Counted from the first letter of the stretch, positions 18,242 through 27,843 are shown. The stretch is 64,000 nucleotides of DNA from Vulcanisaeta souniana JCM 11219 (GCF_026000775.1 NZ_AP026830.1:733056-797055), one strand, 5' to 3'. Numbers and translations are program-made. Notes: generated by a model not told the origin, from the letters alone.

Positions 18242-19675
18242 TCACGAAATATCAATTATATCCTTAAAACCATCCTTCAGGTACTTTTCACGTAACTCTC
18301 TTTTTGAGATTTTACCTATTTGTGTCTTTGGTATCTCCTTAACAAATATTATACGCTTTGGCACTTTGTACGATGCCAAGACTTTCCTAAGATCTCTCTT
18401 TACATCATCCTCCGTCACTTTAAAACCAGGCTTCTTAACAACAACAGCAACAACAGCTTCACCCCAATGCTCATCGGGAACACCGAATACTGCAGCATCA
18501 TCAATATATGGTAATTGCTTTAGCGCCACCTCAACTTCGGTTGAGTATACGTTCTCACCCCCCGTCTTAATCATGTCCTTCTTCCTATCAAGGAATGAAA
18601 AATCACCCTCATCATCAACTGCAAATAAGTCCCCAGTCATTAGATAATTATCACTTGTAAATGGATTTTCATCAGGTCTATTCCAATATCCCTTGAAAAC
18701 GTGAGGTCCCCTTATCAATAATTCTCCATCACCTGATAACTTCATCTCTATGAAGAGTAGTGGTTTCCCCACAGACGTTGGTTTGTCCCTGTACCGTTCT
18801 GGTGATATATAGAAGTTGTTAGGTCCAGCCTCTGTTAATCCATAACCCTGGAAAATCCTGTAATTTTTGTCAATAAAGCGTTTAGCAACACTTGGTAGTA
18901 ATGGACCACCGCCATTTATGAATAGTACATGCGAAAGGTCTATCTTATCAAAGAGGGGTGACTTACTTATGGCGTCTAGCATTGTGGGTACACCCATGTA
19001 TATCGTACATTTTTCCCTAGCTAATATCTGAATGGTCCAGTCGGGATCAAACTTATCAGTTTCTGGTAATATAGTTCGACCACCAACTAACAATAGTGGT
19101 ATTAAAAGCACATTCCACCCACCAGTATGATATAGAGGTAATGAGACAAGGGTACAGTCATTCCTCGTTAAGCCCCATGATAATACTGTTATTATGGCAT
19201 TCCATAATATGGATCCTTCATGGATCATGGCACCCTTCGGCGGTCCCGTTGTACCACCAGTGTATAATATCATGGCGATTTCGTCGAGGTTCATACGATA
19301 TTCATACCTATATTCATCAACTGCCATTTCAAGTATTTTATCAATATTTATGCCTTCATTGAAATATTCATCAATAATGAGGGACGGATTAATATCATTA
19401 ATTACAAACCTTAAGAAATCATTCCCAAGCCTTGGATTTACAGGTACTAGTACGGCTCCTATTTTCCTCAATGCAAAGAATAACGCTACATGGTATAGGG
19501 GTGATTTTACGAGAGTTATAACCCTATCATTGGCCTTTATACTCAGCCTACTTAGTGCATAAGCCATTTTGTTCGATAATATCTCAAGTTGCGAATATGT
19601 GTATGAACTATCTCCCACTTTAATCGCAACCGAATCACTAATTCTAGCCCTATGTCTAAGTAGGCTCTCAAGCAT
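18242..19675 (-). CDS. Acyl-CoA synthetase (second AMP-binding enzyme)
   Basis: A 477-residue ANL-family ligase, shorter than its neighbour at 13.3 kb. The P-loop is MILYTGGTTGPPKGAM, the A5 region FQGYGLTEAGPNNF, the ribose contact YLMTGDLFAV, then LDRKKDMIKTGGENVYSTEVE and the C-terminal PKTQIGKISKREL with the catalytic Lys. It should make an acyl-CoA from a free acid delivered by the alpha/beta hydrolase (three bases upstream) and the MFS importer. The next gene downstream is the KAS III-like enzyme, so the product probably passes to it. Confidence 0.88.
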   Translation of the reverse strand: MLESLLRHRARISDSVAIKVGDSSYTYSQLEILSNKMAYALSRLSIKANDRVITLVKSPLYHVALFFALRKIGAVLVPVNPRLGNDFLRFVINDINPSLIIDEYFNEGINIDKILEMAVDEYRYEYRMNLDEIAMILYTGGTTGPPKGAMIHEGSILWNAIITVLSWGLTRNDCTLVSLPLYHTGGWNVLLIPLLLVGGRTILPETDKFDPDWTIQILAREKCTIYMGVPTMLDAISKSPLFDKIDLSHVLFINGGGPLLPSVAKRFIDKNYRIFQGYGLTEAGPNNFYISPERYRDKPTSVGKPLLFIEMKLSGDGELLIRGPHVFKGYWNRPDENPFTSDNYLMTGDLFAVDDEGDFSFLDRKKDMIKTGGENVYSTEVEVALKQLPYIDDAAVFGVPDEHWGEAVVAVVVKKPGFKVTEDDVKRDLRKVLASYKVPKRIIFVKEIPKTQIGKISKRELREKYLKDGFKDIIDIS

Positions 19676-19678
19676 GTG

Positions 19679-20539
19679 TCAAATCACCATAGGCTCCTTC
19701 GATGGTTTAAACGCGTCATTTATAACTTCACTTATGAAATTGAGGACTAATCTATTATAATCGTCATCACGTTCAATAATCGCTAAATGACCTGCCCCTC
19801 TTAATATTACGAGCCTGCTATTTGGTATTAATTGGTTCATTATGTAGGAGTTTTGAGGATTCACCACGTAATCCTCATCACCAGTTACTATTAACGTTGG
19901 TATGGTGATACTAGGTAATTTATCCCTGAAATCGAATGTCAATACGGCAGCTAGTTGATTATTATAGGCCTTCGGGTCCTCCTCAAATTTCATTCTGATT
20001 TCTGCAATACGTTCAATCTCGTCCTTATGAGCTCCAAAGTAATTTCTGGAAAATGCAACTCTCATTCTATCTATTAATGCTTGTTTCCTATCAATGCCAG
20101 GCCTAGGAGGCTGCATTAAGACTTCAAGGGCCTCCTTACTTGGTGGTAATGATTTAATGCCAAAATTAGTTTCACCTAGAATTAAGCCCTTAACTTTACC
20201 TGGATTCCTATATGCAAAGTACATGGCTATCATACCACCCATTGAGACGCCCCATAAAAATGCACGATTTATTGATAAGTAATTTAAGAGGTCTTCAAGG
20301 TCATTTATAAAATCATCCATTGTATATGGCCTATCAGGTTTTGAGGATAACCCAACACCTCTGTTATCATATATTATTAGTTTTACATTATTAGCCAATG
20401 GTCTCTGTTTAATCCACATCCAACTGGCGTACCCTAAACCCTCAATTAAGACCAGTGGTTCTCCCTCTCCGTCAATTTCATAGTATATTGATGTGCCATC
20501 TCTAGTAACTACATAGCCGCTCTTCATATTTCTCGCCAT
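19679..20539 (-). CDS. Alpha/beta hydrolase
   Basis: A 286-residue alpha/beta hydrolase. YYEIDGEGEPLVLIEGLGYA starts the fold with the oxyanion-hole residues; the nucleophile elbow is WGVSMGGMIA (Ser about residue 101); the acid is in VTGDEDYVVNP and the His in RGAGHLAII. This pattern is that of esterases and lactonases with a DNRG loop (IIYDNRGVGLSSKP). It probably releases a free acid for the CoA ligase encoded next. Its ATG overlaps the stop of the MFS gene (TAATG), so translation is coupled. Confidence 0.85.
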   Translation of the reverse strand: MARNMKSGYVVTRDGTSIYYEIDGEGEPLVLIEGLGYASWMWIKQRPLANNVKLIIYDNRGVGLSSKPDRPYTMDDFINDLEDLLNYLSINRAFLWGVSMGGMIAMYFAYRNPGKVKGLILGETNFGIKSLPPSKEALEVLMQPPRPGIDRKQALIDRMRVAFSRNYFGAHKDEIERIAEIRMKFEEDPKAYNNQLAAVLTFDFRDKLPSITIPTLIVTGDEDYVVNPQNSYIMNQLIPNSRLVILRGAGHLAIIERDDDYNRLVLNFISEVINDAFKPSKEPMVI

Positions 20540-21921
20540 TAATCTGAGACTTGTTCAAGCCTTAATTTAGTTGTTCTTGGGCCTGTAAGCACTATCGATG
20601 TTGCAATAATTTCGAATATCCCGAGTAATACGAAAGTCCATACACCAGTGCTAAGTGGTTTTAACGGGCTAAAGACAAGGTATATTATGAAGGGGACGAT
20701 GGCGCCGCCAAGGTGACCAATGCCATCGGCTAAGGCAAAGCCACTTGCTCTTGCTCTTGTTGGGAACAATTCAGCAGTGTATGTATAGGCAGGTACTGCA
20801 AATGCTGTTGCGAAGGCACCCAGGAATGCGCCTATTGTTAATGCTATTGGTGAGCGTATGGCGACTGCAACGGCATATAGAAACACTGCAAGTGTAGCTA
20901 CGCTAAAGGCAGACGCAACAAGGTACTTTCTTTCCCACCTATCGGCTATGGGCGCCATGGATAAGGCACCAACTATGTAACCAATACTACCTAGTGCTAT
21001 GTACCATGTGGCCGTCGTGAATGTAAAGCCGGCAGCCACGAAAATATATGGTGCGAACCCAATTACTCCGTATGCAAGCATATAATCAAAGAACCAGAAT
21101 AGAATAGCCATTATGAGCCTAGGACCATACTTCCTATTGAATAACTCAGCAGTTGGGAACTTCGTTAATATCTTTTCAGGAAGCGGTGATGGGATTGGCG
21201 GTAATTGTCCAACCTTCCTCTCAGCAAATCCTTCTAGCATCCTGACAACCCTTTCAGCTTCATTCATCCTACCCTTTATTGTAAGCCACCTAGGGCTTTC
21301 CGGCATTAGGTATCGCAACGGCACTATTGCAGCCGCAACCAATGCACCTATGCCAAATAACCACCTCCAACCAATTGGTGATATTGGTATCAAGGCAAAT
21401 GCGATGAATGGCGTCACTGCAAATCCCAATGCACCAGCCAGGTATGTAAATTGAACCATCCTACCCCTAATGGGGGCTGGTGTAACCTCTGATATGTATG
21501 TATTTATTATGGATATTTCAGCACCAATACCCATACCAGTTATTAACCTACTAACTATAAGAACTAAGGCATTGGTAGCCAATGCGCTACCTAAAGAACC
21601 AATGGCTATTAAAATGGCGTTCGTAATTAACCCCCATCTGCGACCCCAATAATCACTTATTGTAGCAACAAAGTAAGCACCAATTATGTAACCGAACAAT
21701 GACACAGAAACAGCCTCACTAAGTTCTAGCCTGGATAACCGTAATTGTTGAACCATTGGAGATACAATGGCGAAGGACAGGGTCAATATGTCATAGAACG
21801 CGAAGAAGTAACCGATACCAATAATAACCATCCAGGAAACAGGGTAAGGCCGTATTGGAATTCTATCAATTCGAGCCCTAAGCTCACCGAGCTTGAGCTC
21901 TCTATCTGACACTTGACCCAC
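20539..21921 (-). CDS. MFS transporter (sugar/organic-acid porter family)
   Basis: A 460-residue transporter with about 12 membrane helices. ISDYWGRRWGLITNA is the loop 2-3 motif and RGRMVQFTYLAGALGFAVTP follows, with the second-half counterpart IADRWERKYLVAS. PESPRWLTIKGRMNEAE is a hallmark of the sugar-porter/metabolite family. As the first gene of a four-gene unit with a hydrolase, CoA ligase and KAS III-like enzyme it may import the acid or ester they process. Its GTG start lies inside a perfect 7-bp inverted repeat (21911-21930), a possible operator. Confidence 0.85.
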   Translation of the reverse strand: MGQVSDRELKLGELRARIDRIPIRPYPVSWMVIIGIGYFFAFYDILTLSFAIVSPMVQQLRLSRLELSEAVSVSLFGYIIGAYFVATISDYWGRRWGLITNAILIAIGSLGSALATNALVLIVSRLITGMGIGAEISIINTYISEVTPAPIRGRMVQFTYLAGALGFAVTPFIAFALIPISPIGWRWLFGIGALVAAAIVPLRYLMPESPRWLTIKGRMNEAERVVRMLEGFAERKVGQLPPIPSPLPEKILTKFPTAELFNRKYGPRLIMAILFWFFDYMLAYGVIGFAPYIFVAAGFTFTTATWYIALGSIGYIVGALSMAPIADRWERKYLVASAFSVATLAVFLYAVAVAIRSPIALTIGAFLGAFATAFAVPAYTYTAELFPTRARASGFALADGIGHLGGAIVPFIIYLVFSPLKPLSTGVWTFVLLGIFEIIATSIVLTGPRTTKLRLEQVSD

Positions 21922-21930
21922 CTGTCAAGT
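21911..21930. promoter_or_regulatory. Inverted repeat over the MFS start codon (candidate operator)
   Basis: The 20 bases read ACTTGAC, CCACCT, GTCAAGT: perfect 7-bp arms around a 6-base spacer. It covers the GTG of the MFS gene. Binding here would block the start of the catabolic operon, so the nearby TetR regulator is a natural candidate, but this is untested. Confidence 0.5.
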
Positions 21931-22236
21931 TTAACTCTAAATAATATTTTTAAGTATTAATATTTAATATTTTCTAAAAGACTTCCCATTAATTTAGTTA
22001 AATATGAGTAAGCATAAGTCAAATGATGATTTTTATCACAATACTCTGTGTCCAATATTCGATAATCCATAGTAATTAGGAATTTTTCTTATTAAGGTAC
22101 ATAAGTAATGCCATATATTAAGAAAATAATTTATCATTTTAGGTATTTATTTATATAAGAACCATTATTTTTATTCTTAATTACATATTTTTTATAAAAG
22201 TATCCCTTAAAAATAAATATACTTTTTGCAGCGCTA
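21931..22236. promoter_or_regulatory. AT-rich divergent intergenic region with promoter of the acylase gene
   Basis: About 306 very AT-rich bases separate the MFS operon (minus) from the acylase gene (plus). No coding frame is seen. A TATA-like run cttaaaaataaa at 22206-22217 lies 20-31 bases before the ATG at 22237, fitting a leaderless transcript. The minus-strand side carries taaaaatattatttag-like sequence (about 21935-21955) for the MFS gene. Confidence 0.5.
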
Positions 22237-24840
22237 ATGAATCGGGTAGTCTATGGGCTTGTTTTATCAGTTATTGGGCTCGTTGTAATTATTGCACTTG
22301 CAATAATACCAATAAGTATTATGGCTCCACTGTATCAAGTGCTTAATCCCGGCACAGGCATATGGGTTAATAAACTACCATCCCTTAGTATTGGTTGTCA
22401 CGAAATCTCAATTAATGTAAACGGTAATATTGCAACCGTAGTTATTTGCGTAACACCTGATGGTTTCATCAGGATCGCCTCAAACCAAACCTGGGCAGTA
22501 TTTTATGAGCAGGGGTATTTAACCGCTAAGTATAGGCTTGCTCAGATATATTTTATGTCCATGATGACCATGGGTAATCTATCCTCGCTACTCGGTCCAT
22601 CCATGTTGCCAAATGATGAGTTCTTCAGGGTTTTACTAACACCCCAGGTTACCGAGGAGATTGTTAATTCATTGAATAAGTCGAGTTTCACCTATGAGGC
22701 ACTTTATTACTATACGCTTGGTGTTAACGCCTATGTTAATTCACTAAGCCTAGGTGATAAGCCCATAATCTTTAAGGTGCTTGGTTTTAACCCACCACCG
22801 TGGACCATGGAGGATACCTTTGCCATACAGCAATTACTTACTTGGTCATTGAGTGGTACAGCCGATCAACTACCATTTACAGTGGCGCTCCTTAAAATGC
22901 CACCGCAGGTTATCTATGCATTCTATCCTGCATACCCATCGTCAATTCAGTACCCCGTGTATCCCGAGAGTTGGAACTTAGGTATTTATAATACCACGGG
23001 TAACATGAAGTACCTAAACCTGTACTCATTAAATCCACCGCCTCCTGGCATTACAAGGCAAGAGTTCCTTAATGCTGTTGACGAGGCAATAAGGTTTTAC
23101 CTGGAGGGCGACACCGCATTTAGGGATTCATTAGTTAGTAAACTTCTGCCTGGCATAAACCCATTCGAGCACTTTGTAATAGGTTTAACCGATGAGGGTA
23201 GTAATAATTGGGTTGCAGTATCGCCAAATGGACAAGCGTTTCTGGCTAATGACCCGCATTTAACCACGACAGTGCCATCTATATGGATAGGCTTTCAATT
23301 AGTTGGGCCTGGCATGAATGTCGTTGGTGTTGACTTTCCTGGAGTACCCGGCGTAATACTTGGTCATAACCCATACATTGCCTGGGGTGCCACTGATGCA
23401 GAGCCTCAGGTGGTTTATTACTATGTCGAGGTCACGAGCCCAGATCACCCAGGCGAGTATTACTATGATGGTTCCTGGATACCCTTTGAGGTAATTCATG
23501 AGAAGATCTATGTCAAGGGTGTTGGTTATGTGCCATACAATATTTACCTGGCACGTAATGGTGTGGTCATTGCCAACTATAGTGACGTCGTTATCGTGAT
23601 GAATTGGACAGGCATGTACCCGACAGATGAGGGCGCCACATTCCTATACTTTGATATTGCGAGGAATCTCTCAGACTTTCTAAATGCCCTATCCTACTTC
23701 AAGGTTGGTATTCAGAATTTCGCATACGCCGATAAATACGGTAACATTGGTATATTCGCCTGGGGATTATACCCGGTGGTCATGGGTGGTGATCCAAGGG
23801 CGGTAATGCTCGGTAATGGGTCATATGGCTGGGTCGACTTCATACCAACTCAATACCAGCCCTACGTACTAAACCCACCGTCACACTTTGCATTGTCCGC
23901 AAATGAGATACTTGTATCACCAAATTACCCGTACTACGTAGGTTGGGTCTTTGAGAGCGGCTTCAGGGCTGACGAGATCTACACATTATTGTCACAGTTT
24001 GAGAGTGAGGGTAACATAACCTATGCATCAATGGAGGCAATACAGCTTAACGTCCATGATTACTCCACGAACCTATTCCTACCACCGTTACTCAATGCCC
24101 TATCCACACATCTCAGTCAATTAACACCAATCGAGGTCGAGGCATACGAATTATTGAGAAATTGGGACGGAGACTTCACGACTAACTCGGCCGCAGCTAC
24201 GATATATTACTTCTGGCTTTGGAATTACCTAAATGACACCTTCATGCCCTGGTTCCAATACTACAACATAACTCCAGCTGACGGCCTAGGTCAATTCTCA
24301 CTATTCCTAGGTCCAGATGCCGCGTTCCATGGACCATTGGCACTAGACCTAGCTAATTGGACCAATAACTATCCAAACATTCAGTGGTTTAACGACCCAA
24401 CAACGGGTCAGGAGAGAAACGCTACAATAGTCATGCTACTGGCATTCAACCAAACAATAATGGAGCTGATGCGTGAACTAGGTCCAAACCCATCGACTTG
24501 GTACTGGGGTAGGGTTCATTATAGGGAATTGACAAGCTTCTTCAGCGTTAATGCGCTATCCGTTGGTCCATTCCCAGCACCTGGTGATTGCAATACAATA
24601 AATGCTGCCTACGGTCTGGTATCCAATGAAGGACCAAGCTGGCGCCAAATAGTCAACATGGCTGGCCCGCTCAGCGGTGTCGGTGTTTATCCAGGCGGTA
24701 TCTCTGAGAATCCGCTGAGCCCGTTATATAATGACACGACTAAGTACTGGCTCGTCGGTCAGTACTACACATTAATACCACAGAGCCTTCCGCAATACTT
24801 CTACTACCTATACCTACCAAATACCACATTACCAGGGTGA
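22237..24840 (+). CDS. Penicillin-acylase-family Ntn hydrolase, secreted or membrane-anchored
   Basis: An 867-residue S45-family amidase. A hydrophobic N-terminal segment (about residues 7-33) is a signal or anchor. The autocatalytic processing site is LTDEGSNNW, with Ser322 as the N-terminal nucleophile after cleavage at Gly-Ser; the preceding part is the alpha chain and spacer. NDPHL follows, as in all family members. These enzymes hydrolyse N-acyl amides such as acyl-homoserine lactones, N-acyl amino acids and beta-lactams. Facing outwards it would free fatty acids or amines for the adjacent importer. A small membrane protein gene overlaps its stop. Confidence 0.85.
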   Translation: MNRVVYGLVLSVIGLVVIIALAIIPISIMAPLYQVLNPGTGIWVNKLPSLSIGCHEISINVNGNIATVVICVTPDGFIRIASNQTWAVFYEQGYLTAKYRLAQIYFMSMMTMGNLSSLLGPSMLPNDEFFRVLLTPQVTEEIVNSLNKSSFTYEALYYYTLGVNAYVNSLSLGDKPIIFKVLGFNPPPWTMEDTFAIQQLLTWSLSGTADQLPFTVALLKMPPQVIYAFYPAYPSSIQYPVYPESWNLGIYNTTGNMKYLNLYSLNPPPPGITRQEFLNAVDEAIRFYLEGDTAFRDSLVSKLLPGINPFEHFVIGLTDEGSNNWVAVSPNGQAFLANDPHLTTTVPSIWIGFQLVGPGMNVVGVDFPGVPGVILGHNPYIAWGATDAEPQVVYYYVEVTSPDHPGEYYYDGSWIPFEVIHEKIYVKGVGYVPYNIYLARNGVVIANYSDVVIVMNWTGMYPTDEGATFLYFDIARNLSDFLNALSYFKVGIQNFAYADKYGNIGIFAWGLYPVVMGGDPRAVMLGNGSYGWVDFIPTQYQPYVLNPPSHFALSANEILVSPNYPYYVGWVFESGFRADEIYTLLSQFESEGNITYASMEAIQLNVHDYSTNLFLPPLLNALSTHLSQLTPIEVEAYELLRNWDGDFTTNSAAATIYYFWLWNYLNDTFMPWFQYYNITPADGLGQFSLFLGPDAAFHGPLALDLANWTNNYPNIQWFNDPTTGQERNATIVMLLAFNQTIMELMRELGPNPSTWYWGRVHYRELTSFFSVNALSVGPFPAPGDCNTINAAYGLVSNEGPSWRQIVNMAGPLSGVGVYPGGISENPLSPLYNDTTKYWLVGQYYTLIPQSLPQYFYYLYLPNTTLPG

Positions 24841-25220
24841 TGGACATGGCCATGAGCTACACAACCCGTTTCTGGACCCTATTCATTATCAACCTGGTAA
24901 TCTCGCTTGCATTGGCATATACAGGTTACTGGTTATTAATGGCTATGTTGGGGTTAATAATTGGTTATGTGCTAAATGCCAATAAGGCGTTATCAACGTT
25001 CATCTGTACAGGTGTGTCCGGGCTCATCGGCGTTCTAGCCAGTATTTTTACAAATCCATACGCTATATATGATGGTGAGGTGACCGCAGCAATAATTGGG
25101 CTACCATACAGCATTATCGGTTCAATAATACTCCTAATAATAACGTTATTAATAGCACTTACACTATCAGGACTGGGTGGATTAGTTGGTCACTATGCAC
25201 GTAAGTTAACAAGGCATTAA
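24840..25220 (+). CDS. Small four-helix membrane protein coupled to the acylase
   Basis: A 126-residue protein with about four hydrophobic helices (residues 10-30, 32-48, 52-70, 82-116) and few charges. The ATG at 24840 shares one base with the acylase stop (TGATG), so the two are translationally coupled; the family is not recognised. A partner role in anchoring or folding of the acylase is suggested by coupling alone. Confidence 0.6.
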   Translation: MDMAMSYTTRFWTLFIINLVISLALAYTGYWLLMAMLGLIIGYVLNANKALSTFICTGVSGLIGVLASIFTNPYAIYDGEVTAAIIGLPYSIIGSIILLIITLLIALTLSGLGGLVGHYARKLTRH

Positions 25221-25675
25221 TTTAAGAACGAAACCAACTAAATGGCATGGTTATTCAAAGCCTACGGTATTACCATTACTCCATACCTATTAGCTATTTT
25301 CCTTAGTCTTTAGTCATAGGTAGCTAGGCAAGCCCTATAATGTTATAATGATTACATAGTACTATCAGTGGCACTAAGAAGGAGTCGAGGTCTTGTCCTG
25401 ACACATCAAGACTAAGCCATTGTACATTGCATCTAAATCCTCATATATCATAAGGTCCCTGATTTATTTAATTCCGTTTCAACAATCCCAAATCCCCGGT
25501 CAGCTTTAATAATGCATAAACTAAATCAATAATTACTTATGTCTTCATCATTCACCTCCTTAATTATTTCCTCAATATCCTCAAGCGCTAATTTCCTTCT
25601 CAATTCATAAATTGTCCACTTCCCACAGTAAGGCCTTATGACTATCATCCCCCCCATCTCCAATCGTATTTTAAA
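25221..25675. other. Intergenic region with a small ORF and an inverted repeat
   Basis: About 455 bases without a convincing gene. On the minus strand 25526-25657 holds a 43-codon frame (MGGMIVIRPYCGKWTIYELR, then RKLALEDIEEIIKEVN) followed in-frame by GFGIVETELN-like sequence, resembling the debris of a small protein. At 25390-25412 there is an inverted repeat GTCTTG...CAAGAC with a nested TGTCctGACA palindrome. The rest shows nothing clear. Confidence 0.35.
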
Positions 25676-26449
25676 TTACTTAATATGTAAATCACCGTGC
25701 CTTCCTACTCCATCTCTAAATCGCTTCACGCCCTCGTATATTTCACCCGTCCTTATCGACCTTAATCCATAATTCATCTCAATGATTAAACCCTCGCTCA
25801 ATGGCTTACCCAAGCCCTCGTACACGGCGAGCCTATCATTCCTAAGGGTCTCCTGAGGATACTCACTAATTAATTCCGCAATCTCAATGGCCTTATCAAG
25901 GGCCTTACCCTCATCAACCAAGTAATTAACCAAGCCCCATTGGTAAGCCTCCTCGGCACTTATCAATCGCCCAGTCAGTACTAAATCAAGGGCTCTACCA
26001 AGCCCCACAATCCTTACAAGCCTCTGGGTACCACCATCAACCAGCGGTACACCAAACCTCCTTTCCAGGAAACCAAACCTAGCAGTCCTATCGGCAACCC
26101 TAAGATCAGCCCACAGGACAATCTCAAGGCCACCGGCAACGCAGTAACCACTTACTGCGGCTATAACGGGCTTAGAAAGCCTAAGCCTAGTGAGACCCAG
26201 TGGTCCCTCGGGATTAGACACCCTATTTACTAATCTGTCAATGTCGTAGAGGTCAGCCCCGGAGCTAAAGTTACCGCCAGTCCCTGTTATTACGCCTACG
26301 TAGAGGCCAGGGTTATTATCGAAGTACGTCCAGGCCCTGTAAAGTTCCTCCGCAGTGTCAGCGTCGATGGCGTTCCTACGTTCAGGCCTACTAATAGTGA
26401 CCATGAAGACGTGATCCCTCACCTCAACAATAATATTCCTATAACCCAT
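25676..26449 (-). CDS. Enoyl-CoA hydratase/isomerase-family (crotonase) protein
   Basis: A 257-residue crotonase. The oxyanion hole is made by RRNAID and FSSGADL, and SGYCVAGGLEIVLWADLRVAD by the next segment. The residue expected to supply one catalytic Glu is in FLERRFGVPLVDGGTQRL (E within FLER); the second, usually Glu in the later helix, appears as RALDLVLTGR with Asp. It probably hydrates or isomerises enoyl-CoA, matching the acyl-CoA dehydrogenase of this region, though a specialised reaction is possible. It overlaps the upstream flavoenzyme's stop if read from the TTG at 26464; ATG 26449 also overlaps it. Confidence 0.8.
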   Translation of the reverse strand: MGYRNIIVEVRDHVFMVTISRPERRNAIDADTAEELYRAWTYFDNNPGLYVGVITGTGGNFSSGADLYDIDRLVNRVSNPEGPLGLTRLRLSKPVIAAVSGYCVAGGLEIVLWADLRVADRTARFGFLERRFGVPLVDGGTQRLVRIVGLGRALDLVLTGRLISAEEAYQWGLVNYLVDEGKALDKAIEIAELISEYPQETLRNDRLAVYEGLGKPLSEGLIIEMNYGLRSIRTGEIYEGVKRFRDGVGRHGDLHIK

Positions 26450-26457
26450 TGCTCGGC

Positions 26458-27843
26458 TCACCAAATTAACTTACTTCTATTCATTATATTATTTGCATCA
26501 AGTAGCTCCTTAATGCTCTTCAGTAAATTCCATTGATTACCCATCTCGATCTTCACGAAATCCCTCTTTAGAAGGCCTGTGCCATGATGATGACTTATGG
26601 TCGCACCAACACTACTGGTCACATTGAAGGCCTCTTTCCAAATTCTCCAGTATATGTCCTCGTCTTGCTTGAACACAATAACGCTATAGAGAGATGCACC
26701 GTTTAGGTATAGGTGAGTTATCCTGGAGAGTACGTGGTAAACGCCGTCAATGGAACCAAGCCTGCCTACCAACTCATTATATAGCCTAACGAGTTTACTC
26801 CATGTTGTTGCCATGTCGATGGTGTCAACCCAAAGACCCGACTGAGCAATTGTAATTAATTGGGATTCATAACCCCTGGCAAAGGCATCCCTCCACCTCC
26901 TAACTAACTCAGTCTCTACACTGACTGCGGAGTGTTTAATGGCTAAGTTATTAATTATCTTGTTTACAGCATTGACTAAGTCCTCGTTATACCACCTAAT
27001 CCTTATCAGGGCTATGACACCATCCTCACCAACCATAAATCTACCACTCTCCCTATCATGTATAACGATCCTGTGAGGCCCTGGTACATTAATTACGAGA
27101 TCGCGGGCGAAACGAACAGCGCCTTCAATGCCCTTAAACACGTAAGCCAGGTCAACGTAGTAATTAGCCAATGGTCTAACCCTAAGCATTGCCCTAACAA
27201 TTATGCCAAGCGCGCCATCAGAGCCTATGAATAAGCCTTTAAGGTTGGGCCAGGAGGTCCTAATGAATTTGCCAGGGCCTATCGTCATTAATTCACCATT
27301 GGGCAGTACAACGTCAAGTGCCAATGTTAATTCATCTATGTTACTCATGCTATGCGAGCCAGTGCCTCCATGGGCTATTGCGCCGCCTATCGTGAGTAAT
27401 TGAAGTGATTGCGGGTGGTAATCCAGAGTATAACCCCTCTCATTAAGCCACCTCTCCACGTCAATTACCTTAGCGCCAGCCTCAACGGTTATTGTTAGGT
27501 CCTCCTCGTTGAATTCCAGGATCCTATTCAGTCTGCTCATATCAACCACAACGCAGCCATCGTGATAGGCACCACCAACGACACTGGATCCACCACCATA
27601 TGGAACAAGACACACACCATACTTATTAGCGAGCTTAACTACATCAATTACATCATTAACATTCTTAGGCCTAATAATGGCTGGGGGTGGGTTAAGACCG
27701 TGTCCAAGGACTTCCCTAAGCATGAGTAATGACCACCAATCTCTCCCGAACGTTGATGATTCATGGTCTTCCCTGACGATGCTATCCCTACCAATTAGCT
27801 CCTCAATCTCTCTAAGGAAATTTGATAAATCCACAATTAACAT
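26458..27843 (-). CDS. FAD-linked oxidase, alkyl-DHAP-synthase/GlcD-like
   Basis: A 461-residue VAO-type flavoprotein. The PP-loop reads VPYGGGSSVVGGAYHDGCVV (about residues 75-94); IGGAIAHGGTGSHS and GSDGALGIIVRA follow. ISHHHGTGLLKRDF near the C-terminus matches the triple-His signature SHHHG of alkyl-dihydroxyacetonephosphate synthases, though D-lactate and other hydroxyacid dehydrogenases share the fold. The frame reads up to 28035, but ATG 27843 has a TATA-like atatattttatatag 27-42 bases upstream; the longer part would overlap the divergent lipase. Confidence 0.75.
   Translation of the reverse strand: MLIVDLSNFLREIEELIGRDSIVREDHESSTFGRDWWSLLMLREVLGHGLNPPPAIIRPKNVNDVIDVVKLANKYGVCLVPYGGGSSVVGGAYHDGCVVVDMSRLNRILEFNEEDLTITVEAGAKVIDVERWLNERGYTLDYHPQSLQLLTIGGAIAHGGTGSHSMSNIDELTLALDVVLPNGELMTIGPGKFIRTSWPNLKGLFIGSDGALGIIVRAMLRVRPLANYYVDLAYVFKGIEGAVRFARDLVINVPGPHRIVIHDRESGRFMVGEDGVIALIRIRWYNEDLVNAVNKIINNLAIKHSAVSVETELVRRWRDAFARGYESQLITIAQSGLWVDTIDMATTWSKLVRLYNELVGRLGSIDGVYHVLSRITHLYLNGASLYSVIVFKQDEDIYWRIWKEAFNVTSSVGATISHHHGTGLLKRDFVKIEMGNQWNLLKSIKELLDANNIMNRSKLIW

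Noticed and set aside
25485..25505. GTTTCAACAATCCC-like sequence resembling a crenarchaeal CRISPR repeat start
   Set aside because: It occurs once, with no regularly spaced copies and no cas genes; no CRISPR array was seen anywhere in the window.
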